64,000 nt of DNA from Palsa-343 sp036269135. GTDB taxonomy: Bacteria; Acidobacteriota; Terriglobia; Terriglobales; Acidobacteriaceae. Positions 8,915 through 17,041 of the stretch are shown one piece after another. Under the pieces are notes generated by a model, which made no database searches, was not told where the DNA came from, and was given only the letters and a program-made list of their open reading frames with translations. Both the position numbers and the translations under genes were made by a program. Numbering within the stretch: the stretch's first letter is position 1; every line of letters begins with the position of its first letter. The stretch covers positions 62,001 to 126,000 of the forward strand of contig DATASQ010000030.1 in assembly GCA_036269135.1 (NCBI GenBank), read 5' to 3'.

Positions 8915-9367
8915 ATGAGTGAAGCCTTGAAAAAGCGGCCCAGGAAACAGACGGCGGATGCCCGCGGCAGCGGCAGCGGACTTCCGGTGCATCCGGAAAA
9001 CAACGAGTCGGGCAAGCCCACAAACTCCGGGATCACTCTTCAGGTTGCGCGCTCCGGCCAGTGGATGGAACCAGCGGAGATGCTGCTGGCAGCAAGGATG
9101 CACCTGAACGACGGCCCTGGCACAGTCCGGGGAGAACTCGCTCTGGACCTGAGCGGACTCGAACATCTGGACGCCAGTGCCCTGCAGGTGCTGCTGGCGA
9201 TACGAGCCGAGCAGCACCGCCGCGACGGAACGCTGAGGCTGACGAATGCGTCGGGCAATCTGCGGAAGTGGTTTGAGTACGCCGGAGCTGCGGAACTTCT
9301 CACCGGCACTTATATCGGAAAAGTAACGGCGGGTATGGAGGAGTCTGACCCTTGCGCAAGGTTCTGA
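8915..9367 (+). CDS. STAS-domain protein of the chemotaxis operon
   Basis: A 150-aa protein; the start is the ATG at 8915 behind AGGAG, in preference to an in-frame ATG at 8882. After a ~35-residue basic, Ser/Gly-rich N-terminus comes a STAS (anti-sigma-antagonist/SpoIIAA-like) fold with LALDLSGLEHLDASALQVLLAI, where the phosphorylatable Ser/Thr position sits in LDASALQ. This is followed by GTLRLTNASGNLRKWFEYAGAAELL. STAS proteins of this sort are found in some chemosensory clusters and in MlaB-like transport. It is the first gene of the run, and its end overlaps the cheY start by 16 bp, indicating translational coupling. Its biochemical partner is not evident from the window. Confidence 0.82.
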   Translation: MSEALKKRPRKQTADARGSGSGLPVHPENNESGKPTNSGITLQVARSGQWMEPAEMLLAARMHLNDGPGTVRGELALDLSGLEHLDASALQVLLAIRAEQHRRDGTLRLTNASGNLRKWFEYAGAAELLTGTYIGKVTAGMEESDPCARF

Positions 9368-9714
9368 TTGTCGACGATTCCGTTTCTATGCGGCAGATGG
9401 TGAGCTTTACCCTGCGCAGCGGGGGCTTCGAGGTGATCGAAGCGGGGCATGGCCAGGAGGCCCTCGACAAGCTGAAGAGCGTGGCTGTCGACCTTGTGGT
9501 CACCGATTTAAATATGCCGGTCATGGACGGCATTACGCTCATTCAGCACCTGCGCCAGCAACCCGCCATGAAGAGCAAACCCATCCTGATGCTGACGACC
9601 GAAGGGCTGGCGGCGAAAAAAGAACAGGGCAAAGCCGCGGGCGCCACCGGCTGGATCATCAAGCCGTTCGATCCGGAGAAGCTGCTGGCGACGATTGCAA
9701 GAGTATTGCCGTGA
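9352..9714 (+). CDS. cheY: Chemotaxis response regulator CheY
   Basis: A 120-aa single receiver domain. The acidic pair D8/D9 (LIVDDS), phospho-acceptor D52 (VVTDLNMPVMDG), T82/T83 and K104 (WIIKPFD) are all in place. The start is TTG at 9352, inside the 3' end of the STAS gene. The gene stops 4 bp before the cheA ATG. It is the probable direct phospho-target of the adjacent CheA; the output (flagellar switch, pilus or other) cannot be told because no motility genes are in the window. Confidence 0.93.
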   Translation: MRKVLIVDDSVSMRQMVSFTLRSGGFEVIEAGHGQEALDKLKSVAVDLVVTDLNMPVMDGITLIQHLRQQPAMKSKPILMLTTEGLAAKKEQGKAAGATGWIIKPFDPEKLLATIARVLP

Positions 9715-9718
9715 CCCT

Positions 9719-11857
9719 ATGAAGATCGATCTGACTCAGTTTCGAGAGACGTTTCTGCTGGAGAGCGCGGAGCACATTGCCGCCATCGAGTCCGGTTTGC
9801 TGGAACTGCGTTCCCGTCCGGGCGATGCGGAGCTGCTGAACGCCATCTTTCGTTCCGCACATTCGATCAAAGGGGGCGCGGGCTCTTTCGGACTGGAGAA
9901 CCTGGCACACTTCACGCACAAACTCGAAAGCCTGCTCGATCGCATGCGCGCGATGGAAATCGGGGTCAGCGAGGAGATCATTGCCCTTCTGCTGGAGTCG
10001 ACCGACGTTCTCCGGGCCCTGCTCGATTCGGATGCCGACAGCGCCATGCTGGAAACCGCGCGGCGCCTGGCTCTGCGCATCACGGCGTACAGCGGCATCG
10101 AGTCGGCAGAACCGGCTGACGAGCCTGCCGTCGCGGAAGAAGAGCATGAAGCCGCCGGGGGAAGCGATGGGCTTTCGCTCTATCGCATCGAATTCCGGCC
10201 GGACCGGGAGCTCTTTTCCAGCGGGACCAATCCCATCGTCCTGCTGCGCAATCTTGCCGCGCTCGGCGATGTCAGCGTCACGCACCTCAACGCGGAGGAA
10301 CTTCCGCCGCTTTCCGAGCTCGATCCGGAACAGTGCTACCTGAGCTGGACCCTGGAGGTGGCCAGCAGCCGCGGCGAGGAGGATCTGCACGCAGTCTTCG
10401 AATTCGTGGAGCATCTTGCGGAGGTCTCTATCCGGCGGCTGGACGCAGATCCTGCGGAAAGCGCCGCGTCCGCCCCGCCTCACCGGACCGGCGCTGCGGC
10501 GCCCGATCAGGGAGTTCGATCCCCTGCGCGTGCCGCTGCGCATCCTCGCCAGGACCGGGAGAGCCGCACGGCGCGGTCGTCCTCGGGGGGCGAGTCCAGT
10601 TCGATCCGGGTGGCGACCGAGAAGGTGGACCGGCTGATCGATCTGGTCGGCGAGCTGGTGATTGCGCATGTAATGACGGCGCAGATGGTGGAAGGCTTCA
10701 CCCCCGACTGCCTGCCCAAGCTGCGCGAATCGGTCGCGGCCATGGAGCGGAACACGCGCGAACTGCATGAGCGGGTGATGGGCATTCGCATGTTGCCTGT
10801 AGGCACACTGTTTCAGCGTTACGCGCGCACCGTCTACGACATCGCGCAGGCCACGGGCAAACAGATCGAGCTGGAGCTTTCCGGCGAAGAAACCGAGATC
10901 GACAAGAGCATGCTGGAGCTGCTCGGCGATCCGCTGACCCACCTGGTCCGCAACGCGGCGGACCATGGCATTGAGACGCCGGAGCAGCGGGTGGCGGCCG
11001 GGAAGCCGGCTCAGGGCGCCATCAGCCTGCGCGCCTTCCATCGCTCCGGGCGTGTCGTGATCGAAGTCGCGGACGACGGCGCGGGGATCGATCCCCGGCG
11101 CGTGCGCGCCAAGGCGATCGAGCGCGGACTGATTCCGGCCACGGCGCAGATGGATGACGATCAGCTGCGCATGCTGATCTTCGAGCCGGGATTCTCGACG
11201 CGCGACGAGGTCAGCGATCTTTCCGGACGCGGCGTGGGCATGGATGTGGTCCGCCAGAACGTACAGCAGCTGAACGGCACGGTCACGCTGAGCAGCGAGA
11301 TCGGCCGCGGATCGACCGTGTTGATCGAGCTGCCGCTGACGCTGGCCATTCTCGAGGGACTGCTGGTGCGGGTAGCGGACCGCACGCTGGTGTTGCCTCT
11401 GCTCACGGTGGTGGAGACGGTTTCGCCGCGTTCGGGGCAGATCCAGCGCGTCGCCGAACAGGGGGAAGTGGTGGTTATCCGCGAGGAGACCATTCCTCTG
11501 CTGCGCCTGCGCCGCTTTCTGCGCCTGGCTTCCGCCGCTGACGACGGCGCGCTGCGCAGCCTGGTAGTCGTGGTCGAAGCCGGGCGCAAAAAGATCGGAC
11601 TCGTGATCGACGAACTGCTGGGCCAGCAGCAGGTGGTGGTCAAGAGCCTGGAGCGGCACCTGCGCAAAGTGGATGGCCTGATGGGCGCCACGATTCTGGG
11701 CGACGGGTGCGTAGCGCCCATCGTCGATGTTGCCTGTCTGGCAGGCATGAACCTGTTCGGCCTCGAGGCCATGGCGAGAGGCGAATCCGTAACTCCTATC
11801 AGTCAGAATTCACCCGGTTCCGGGGAAAGAGGGGAAACCACCCATGCAATGGTTTAA
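9719..11857 (+). CDS. cheA: Chemotaxis histidine kinase CheA
   Basis: A 712-aa soluble kinase with standard architecture. HPt/P1 domain with phospho-acceptor H48 in SAHSIKGGAGSFG; a middle region (~145-250) that may be a P2-like response-regulator-binding domain; a charged, low-complexity linker (~250-305); dimerisation P3 (EKVDRLIDLVGELVIAHV); HATPase P4 with N-box HLVRNAADHGIE and G-box DLSGRGVGMDVV; and a C-terminal CheW-like P5. The start is the ATG at 9719; a longer version from 9695 would overlap cheY. Its end overlaps the MCP gene by 14 bp. Confidence 0.95.
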   Translation: MKIDLTQFRETFLLESAEHIAAIESGLLELRSRPGDAELLNAIFRSAHSIKGGAGSFGLENLAHFTHKLESLLDRMRAMEIGVSEEIIALLLESTDVLRALLDSDADSAMLETARRLALRITAYSGIESAEPADEPAVAEEEHEAAGGSDGLSLYRIEFRPDRELFSSGTNPIVLLRNLAALGDVSVTHLNAEELPPLSELDPEQCYLSWTLEVASSRGEEDLHAVFEFVEHLAEVSIRRLDADPAESAASAPPHRTGAAAPDQGVRSPARAAAHPRQDRESRTARSSSGGESSSIRVATEKVDRLIDLVGELVIAHVMTAQMVEGFTPDCLPKLRESVAAMERNTRELHERVMGIRMLPVGTLFQRYARTVYDIAQATGKQIELELSGEETEIDKSMLELLGDPLTHLVRNAADHGIETPEQRVAAGKPAQGAISLRAFHRSGRVVIEVADDGAGIDPRRVRAKAIERGLIPATAQMDDDQLRMLIFEPGFSTRDEVSDLSGRGVGMDVVRQNVQQLNGTVTLSSEIGRGSTVLIELPLTLAILEGLLVRVADRTLVLPLLTVVETVSPRSGQIQRVAEQGEVVVIREETIPLLRLRRFLRLASAADDGALRSLVVVVEAGRKKIGLVIDELLGQQQVVVKSLERHLRKVDGLMGATILGDGCVAPIVDVACLAGMNLFGLEAMARGESVTPISQNSPGSGERGETTHAMV

Positions 11858-13640
11858 GAATCTCAACGCCATGCCGCGGCTGCTGTCGAGCTTCGGTGTG
11901 CTGATCGTGCTCATCGGAGCGATGAGTTATCTGGCCATCTCGAAGCTGGCCACTGCCCACGAGAATATGTCCGCTATGTATCAGGAGGACATGCTGGGGG
12001 CGCTCCACACCGACAAAATGGAGATCCTGCGCTTCTCCCTGGGACGCACTCTCCGCGACGCCCTGCTGCACCCCGGGGACGCGGCTCGCGTGAGCTCGGA
12101 TGGAAGAGAAGTGCAGGCCGGTTTCGAAAAGTTCCGCAGTGAACTCGAGAGCGCGGATCAAGCCTTCTACAGCGCGGACGGCAAGGCGGCCATCCAGGAC
12201 CTTCGGAATGCTCTGCCGGCGTATGAGAAGGCCTCAGTGAGCGTCATTGAGCGTCTGCAGGCCAGCGATGTTACCGGCGCGATGGCCGCCCTCGATCAGG
12301 CGAACGCGGCTGGCGTGCCCATGGTTACCGCCGGCGATCGCGCCAAGGAGGTCAAGGAAACGACCGCCCGGAAGAGATTCGAGGAGAATACATCGAACTA
12401 TGATTCGACGCGCACAGTAATGATCGCGGCGGCGCTGGTATCGATCGGGCTCGGATTCTTCATGGCTCTGGTCATCGCGCGCGGCTTCTCCGTGCCGCTG
12501 GGTCAGGCTGTGGGAGCGCTCGAAAAGATGGCCGAGGGCGATATGACCGTCTCTCTCGACATCGACACGAAGGACGAAGTCGGCCGGATGGCCGCGGCGC
12601 TGAACCAGGCGATCGAAAAGCTGCGCTCGACTCTCGAAGAGGTCACGCAGGGGGCAATGCATGCCAGTTCTGCCTCCCAGCAGCTGGCCTCAGCCTCGCA
12701 GGCCATCGCCTCGGGTGCGCAGGAACAGGCAGCCAGCCTCGAAGAAACATCGGCCAGCCTCGAAGAGATTACCGCCACCGTACGCCAGAGCGCCGACAAC
12801 GCTCGTCAGGCCAGCCAGCTGGCTTCCGGTTCGAGGGATGCCGCCGAGCAGGGGCAGGGCGTGGTTTCGAACGCGGTGACCGCGATGGCGGAGATCAACG
12901 CCGCCTCGGCCAAGATCGCCGACATCATCGGCACCATCGATGAGATCGCCTTCCAGACCAACCTGCTGGCCGTCAACGCGGCCGTCGAAGCCGCACGCGC
13001 GGGCGAAGAAGGACGCGGATTCGCGGTGGTCGCCGCCGAAGTGCGGAGCCTCGCGCAACGCAGCGCCGAAGCCGCCAAACAAATCAAGGCTCTCATTCAG
13101 GACTCGCTGCGCAAAGTGGAGCGCGGCACCGATCTGGTGAACAAATCCGGCGAGACCCTGCACGGCATCGTCAGTTCCGTGAAGCGGGTCACCGATATCG
13201 TTGGAGAAATCGCCGCGGCTGCCGGTGAACAGAGCACCGGCATCGAGCAGGTGAATACCGCGATGACCCAGATGGATCAGGTCACACAGTCGAACTCCGC
13301 GCAAACCGAAGAGCTTTCTTCCACGGCGGAATCGCTTTCCGACCAGGCCCACGGCCTGATGGAACTGGTGAAGACCTTCACCCTGAGCAAAGGCGGCAAA
13401 ACGGTGCATGGCTCGGCAGCGGTGCGTCGCAGCCCTGTGTCCGCGACGCCGGCGCCGGCGAAGGGCGCCGCTCGCCTGGCTCATGCGGTTGCCGGGAGGT
13501 TCGTCGCGAAGAAGGATGCGCCCGCTCCCCGGCAGCCCGCTTCCGCACTGCAGCCCGCTTCCGCACTGCAGCCCGCAATGGCCATGGCGGTGAGCAACGG
13601 CAACGGCAAGCACGAAGACGCCAGCTTCGAGGAATTCTGA
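11844..13640 (+). CDS. Methyl-accepting chemotaxis protein with C-terminal CheR/CheB-docking tail
   Basis: A 598-aa transmembrane receptor. TM1 ~14-34; a periplasmic ~155-residue region of 4-helix-bundle character; TM2 ~191-213; HAMP ~213-266; then the cytoplasmic signalling coiled coil with the conserved hairpin tip (NLLAVNAAVEAARAGEEGRG) and flanking Glu/Gln methylation-helix residues. After the signalling domain a ~75-residue Ala/Pro-rich unstructured tether leads to the C-terminal SFEEF. That resembles the aromatic-x-x-aromatic pentapeptide (NWETF in E. coli Tsr/Tar) that tethers CheR and CheB. The tether carries a tandem 18-bp duplication (about 13541-13576). It lies between cheA and cheW, so it is presumably the dedicated receptor. 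Confidence 0.93.
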   Translation: MQWFKNLNAMPRLLSSFGVLIVLIGAMSYLAISKLATAHENMSAMYQEDMLGALHTDKMEILRFSLGRTLRDALLHPGDAARVSSDGREVQAGFEKFRSELESADQAFYSADGKAAIQDLRNALPAYEKASVSVIERLQASDVTGAMAALDQANAAGVPMVTAGDRAKEVKETTARKRFEENTSNYDSTRTVMIAAALVSIGLGFFMALVIARGFSVPLGQAVGALEKMAEGDMTVSLDIDTKDEVGRMAAALNQAIEKLRSTLEEVTQGAMHASSASQQLASASQAIASGAQEQAASLEETSASLEEITATVRQSADNARQASQLASGSRDAAEQGQGVVSNAVTAMAEINAASAKIADIIGTIDEIAFQTNLLAVNAAVEAARAGEEGRGFAVVAAEVRSLAQRSAEAAKQIKALIQDSLRKVERGTDLVNKSGETLHGIVSSVKRVTDIVGEIAAAAGEQSTGIEQVNTAMTQMDQVTQSNSAQTEELSSTAESLSDQAHGLMELVKTFTLSKGGKTVHGSAAVRRSPVSATPAPAKGAARLAHAVAGRFVAKKDAPAPRQPASALQPASALQPAMAMAVSNGNGKHEDASFEEF

Positions 13641-13732
13641 AGAGGAATCTGAACAGGAGCTCGGAACAGGAGTTCTGAACCCAGGCTGGTTCGCGGCCAT
13701 CGCGCCGTGGAACCTGAGTGGAAAGGAGAGAT

Positions 13733-14215
13733 ATGGCCAGTAAAGTTGCAGAGCAGCTGCAGTCGTCCCATCAGTTCCTCACGTTTCTGCTGGAAGAACG
13801 GGAGTACGGGCTGGAACTGTTCAGGATCCAGGAGATTTGCGGGTACGCGCCCATCACGCCGATTCCGAATCTGCCGCCGCATGTGCGGGGAGTCATGAAT
13901 CTGCGGGGTACGGTACTGCCGGTGATCGACCTGCGTATGAAATTCCGCCTGCCGGAGGTGGAATACAGCAAATTCACGGTGATCGTGATCGCAATGATCG
14001 AAAAGAAGACAGTCGGCCTGCTGGTGGATGCGGTCTCCGACGTTCTGCAGGTGAAGGAGGAGGAAATGCGCTCTCCCCCCGACTTCGGGGCAGCCGTCGA
14101 TACCGGCTTCATCAACGGCGTCTTTCAGACCCGGGATCATCTGGCGGTCGCGCTCAACCTTGAGAAGCTGCTCACCGAGAACGAAGTGACATTGCCGGAG
14201 ATCGCAACCGCCTGA
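13733..14215 (+). CDS. cheW: Chemotaxis coupling protein CheW
   Basis: A 160-aa single CheW domain; the start is the ATG at 13733 behind AAGGAGAG. Diagnostic stretches are FLLEEREYGLELFRIQEI, ITPIPNLPPHVRGVMNLRGTVLPVIDLR and VGLLVDAVSDVLQVKEEE. It bridges the MCP signalling tip and CheA P5 in the receptor array. It follows the MCP gene by 92 bp. Confidence 0.95.
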   Translation: MASKVAEQLQSSHQFLTFLLEEREYGLELFRIQEICGYAPITPIPNLPPHVRGVMNLRGTVLPVIDLRMKFRLPEVEYSKFTVIVIAMIEKKTVGLLVDAVSDVLQVKEEEMRSPPDFGAAVDTGFINGVFQTRDHLAVALNLEKLLTENEVTLPEIATA

Positions 14216-14314
14216 GGCCTGCCCCTCCGGAAGCGCGCACCGGTAAGATCGCCGCGGCGCGGATGAAGGGGCACCGGCCGGGGAACTCTTGTCGGTGAGA
14301 AAGGACCGTGTTTC

Positions 14315-15199
14315 ATGGCCGATGCCCTGATGGATCGATCCCTGCTGAGCATGGGACCGGCGGAGTTCCGGCTTTTTCGCGACCTCGTCCACCGGCACAC
14401 CGGCATCTGGCTGCGCGACGGCAAGGAGGTCATGCTGGCCTCGCGTCTCTCGAAAAGGCTGCGCCACCATCGCATCCCCAGCTTTGCCGACTACTACGAT
14501 TTCGTCCGGAACAGCGAGGATGGCGGGGAGGAACTGGGCGAGCTCATCAACTGCGTCACCACGAATAAGACCGCGTTTTTCCGCGAAGGGCATCATTTCG
14601 ACTTCCTGGCGCAGACCGTGGTTCCGGAAATCCTGGCGCATTCCCGCCGCGCCACCGACCCACGCGTCCTGCGCATCTGGAGCGCAGCCTGCTCCACCGG
14701 TGAAGAACCCTGGTCCATCGCCATTACCCTGCTCGAAGCCCAGACCCGCACTCCCGCTCTGCGCGGCTGGAATCTGCAGGTCCTCGCTTCCGACATCGAC
14801 ACCCACGTCCTCGAAACTGCCCGCCGCAGTGTCTATCCCGAGGACGAGCTCGACGACGTGAGCCCGGCGATACGCAGGAGTTACTTCCTTCGCGGGCGTG
14901 ACGAGATGACGGGCACGGTGAAAGTCAAAAACCACCTGGCCGCCCTCGTGGAGTTCCAGCGCATCAATCTGATCGAACGCGGCTGGCCTCTGCGAACCGT
15001 CTTCGACGCGGTTTTCTTTCGCAATGCCCTGATCTATTTCCGCCAGGAAACCCAGGACCAGGTTCTGCGCGGAATCGTTCGCCACCTGAAGCCGGGCGGT
15101 TATCTTTTTCTCGGCCACTCGGAGCATATTCCGTGGCTGCACGACATCCTCGAGCCGCTGCAGAAGACGATCTATCGCGTGCGGAGCCCGAAGGGATGA
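14315..15199 (+). CDS. cheR: Chemotaxis protein methyltransferase CheR
   Basis: A 294-aa SAM-dependent glutamate methyltransferase. An all-alpha N-terminal domain (res. ~12-80) precedes NKTAFFRE (84-91). The SAM-binding motif IWSAACSTGEEPWSIA lies at 121-136, ASDIDTHVLETA at 158-169 and the downstream FFRNALIYF at 234-242. CheR methylates MCP glutamates for adaptation, opposing CheB. Retention of the family's usual length suggests the beta-subdomain that binds MCP pentapeptides is present, which fits the SFEEF tail of the operon's MCP. The stop overlaps the cheD start (ATGA). Confidence 0.94.
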   Translation: MADALMDRSLLSMGPAEFRLFRDLVHRHTGIWLRDGKEVMLASRLSKRLRHHRIPSFADYYDFVRNSEDGGEELGELINCVTTNKTAFFREGHHFDFLAQTVVPEILAHSRRATDPRVLRIWSAACSTGEEPWSIAITLLEAQTRTPALRGWNLQVLASDIDTHVLETARRSVYPEDELDDVSPAIRRSYFLRGRDEMTGTVKVKNHLAALVEFQRINLIERGWPLRTVFDAVFFRNALIYFRQETQDQVLRGIVRHLKPGGYLFLGHSEHIPWLHDILEPLQKTIYRVRSPKG

Positions 15200-15831
15200 C
15201 CCGCCACTCCCATGCCGCGCATCACGCCAGGACGGCGGCCGCGCCGCCATCCTCCCTGGGGCTTCGTCATCCGGCGCTGCAGCCGCATCACGAACCGGGG
15301 AAGAGAGTGGACATCGGTGCCGTCGAGGTTAGCCGCCAATCTCTCCGCCTGCACACGCTGCTGGGCTCATGCGTGGCCGTCTGTCTTTACGATCCGGTCG
15401 CGCGCGTGGGCGGCATGAACCATATCCTCGTCCCCAGCTCCGCCTCCAGCTGCCGTTGCGGCTCGCGCTGCGGGGTTCATGCCATGGAGCTGCTTATCAA
15501 CGCGCTCATGAACGCAGGCGCCGATCGCCCCAGGCTCGTGGCCAAGGCATTCGGCGGCGCCAACGTGCTGCCCGTCTTCCGCACGCCGACGGTCGGCGAA
15601 CTGAATGCGAAGTTCGTGCGCGGGTTTCTCCGGACCGAAAAGATTCCACTGCTGGCCGAGCGCCTGGGAGGCGATCGGGCCGTGCGCGTCACCTTTCACA
15701 CCCACACCGGCAAAGTGACCGTCCACACGGTGGATGGCTCCAGTCTGCCAAAGCTGATTCGCGAGGAGGCGTCCTGGTACAGGACCGATCCTGCCCGGCG
15801 ATTCCCGGTGGAGGAGCCGATCCTCTTCTAG
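15196..15831 (+). CDS. cheD: Chemoreceptor glutamine deamidase CheD
   Basis: A 211-aa protein starting at the ATG that overlaps the cheR stop (ATGA). CheD deamidates specific MCP glutamines to glutamate. The catalytic set T54, C59 and H76 sits in LHTLLGSCVAVCLYD and GGMNHILVP. A ~35-residue His/Pro/Ala-rich extension precedes the domain, and a Cys-rich insert (SCRCGSRCG) follows the catalytic His; both are unusual and could be local elaborations. It lies between cheR and cheB, completing a full adaptation set. Confidence 0.93.
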   Translation: MTRHSHAAHHARTAAAPPSSLGLRHPALQPHHEPGKRVDIGAVEVSRQSLRLHTLLGSCVAVCLYDPVARVGGMNHILVPSSASSCRCGSRCGVHAMELLINALMNAGADRPRLVAKAFGGANVLPVFRTPTVGELNAKFVRGFLRTEKIPLLAERLGGDRAVRVTFHTHTGKVTVHTVDGSSLPKLIREEASWYRTDPARRFPVEEPILF

Positions 15832-15848
15832 TCGTTACAGGAATTCCT

Positions 15849-16898
15849 ATGCCCGAGCCGATTAAAGTTCTCGTCGTCGATGATTCCGCGCTGATGCGCC
15901 AGCTGCTGGCGAAGATCCTCGGCAGCGACCCTCACATTCAGGTGGTCGGCGTCGCGGCCGACCCTTTCGTGGCGCGCGACAAGATCAAGGCGCTCCGCCC
16001 GGACGTTCTCACCCTTGACATCGAAATGCCGCGTATGGATGGCCTCACGTTTCTCGAGAAGCTGATGCGCGGGCATCCCATGCCCGTCGTTATGATTTCC
16101 TCGCTGACCGAACGAGGCGCGGACACCACCCTGCGCGCGCTCAGCCTGGGGGCTGTCGATTACGTCTCCAAGCCGAAGCTCGACGTCTGTGACGGAACGG
16201 TTGAGCAGGCCGACGAGATCATTGCCAAAGTGAAAGCTGCTGCCGGCGCCAAAGTGCGAACCGGCTCCTCTCCCGCGCCCCCGGAGACCGCGGCGCGCCC
16301 CTACCACTTCTCGGCCACGCACAAAGTCGTCGCCATCGGCGCCTCCACCGGTGGCACTGAGGCGCTGAAGGATGTACTGACCTGCCTGCCCGCCGATTTT
16401 CCCGGCATCGTGATGGTGCAGCATATGCCGGAGGCCTTTACCGCGCCTTTTGCGAACCGTCTCGATTCGCTTTGCCGTATCCACATCCAGGAAGCGCGCG
16501 ACGGCGATCACATCCTTCCCGGCCATGCTTTGCTGGCGCCCGGAGGACACCAGATGGCCGTGGTTCGCCGTGGCGCCGAATATACGGTGCGGGTCTATCG
16601 CGGTGAGCGCGTCAATCGCCACCTGCCTTCCGTTGACGTGCTCTTCAACTCCTGCGCGCAGCATCTCGGCAAAAACGCGCTGGGCGTGATTCTCACCGGA
16701 ATGGGCAACGACGGCGCTCAGGGCATGCTGCGCATGAAACAGGCCGAGAGCCGCACCATCGCGCAGGACGAGGCGACCTCGGTCGTGTTTGGCATGCCCA
16801 AAGAAGCGATACGTCTGGGGGCCGTCGATGATGTCCTTCCGCTGGACGGCATCGGACCTTTCCTGCTCGATCTCCTGGGACGGACAGCCGCCTCATGA
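15849..16898 (+). CDS. cheB: Chemotaxis protein-glutamate methylesterase/glutaminase CheB
   Basis: A 349-aa two-domain protein: an N-terminal receiver (D11/D12, phospho-acceptor D57 in LTLDIEMPRMDG, K108 in SKPK), a linker (~135-158), and a C-terminal methylesterase with catalytic S166 (GASTGG), H192 (QHMPEAFT) and D288 (TGMGNDGAQG). It demethylates/deamidates MCP residues when phosphorylated by CheA. The frame is open for 160 codons upstream, but that stretch is the shadow of cheD; the ATG at 15849, 17 bp after cheD, gives the correct domain start. Last gene of the operon. Confidence 0.95.
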   Translation: MPEPIKVLVVDDSALMRQLLAKILGSDPHIQVVGVAADPFVARDKIKALRPDVLTLDIEMPRMDGLTFLEKLMRGHPMPVVMISSLTERGADTTLRALSLGAVDYVSKPKLDVCDGTVEQADEIIAKVKAAAGAKVRTGSSPAPPETAARPYHFSATHKVVAIGASTGGTEALKDVLTCLPADFPGIVMVQHMPEAFTAPFANRLDSLCRIHIQEARDGDHILPGHALLAPGGHQMAVVRRGAEYTVRVYRGERVNRHLPSVDVLFNSCAQHLGKNALGVILTGMGNDGAQGMLRMKQAESRTIAQDEATSVVFGMPKEAIRLGAVDDVLPLDGIGPFLLDLLGRTAAS

Positions 16899-16937
16899 CC
16901 GGACGTTCCCCGAAGGCCGTCGTCCAGTTCTTATCTG

Positions 16938-17015
16938 CGCCCAGGATCAGCGCTTCGGATCAGCGCCCAGGATCAGCGCTTAGGATCGGCGCCCAGGATC
17001 GGCGCCCAGGATCAA
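16938..17015. repeat. Six-unit 13-bp tandem repeat between cheB and the RND pump gene
   Basis: Units of consensus CGCCCAGGATCAG run head to tail at 16938, 16951, 16964, 16977, 16990 and 17003; a degenerate seventh starts at 17016. Units 2 and 4 carry CGCTT in place of CGCCC and the last bases vary (AG/GG/AA). The array fills most of the 143-bp convergent gap between cheB and the leftward CusA-like gene. It looks like a VNTR-type minisatellite that could change in copy number by slippage. Confidence 0.85.
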
Positions 17016-17041
17016 CGCCCGGTTCCGCAGCCTGTGGAAGC

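Noticed and set aside
9659..11659. 666-codon leftward frame across cheA
   Set aside because: Exactly antisense to an intact cheA with all kinase motifs; the predicted protein is His/Gln/Arg-rich with no domain.
13541..13576. Two-copy 18-bp repeat in the MCP gene as a possible mobile or regulatory repeat
   Set aside because: It is in frame, encodes part of the flexible tether, and is explained as linker expansion within the gene.
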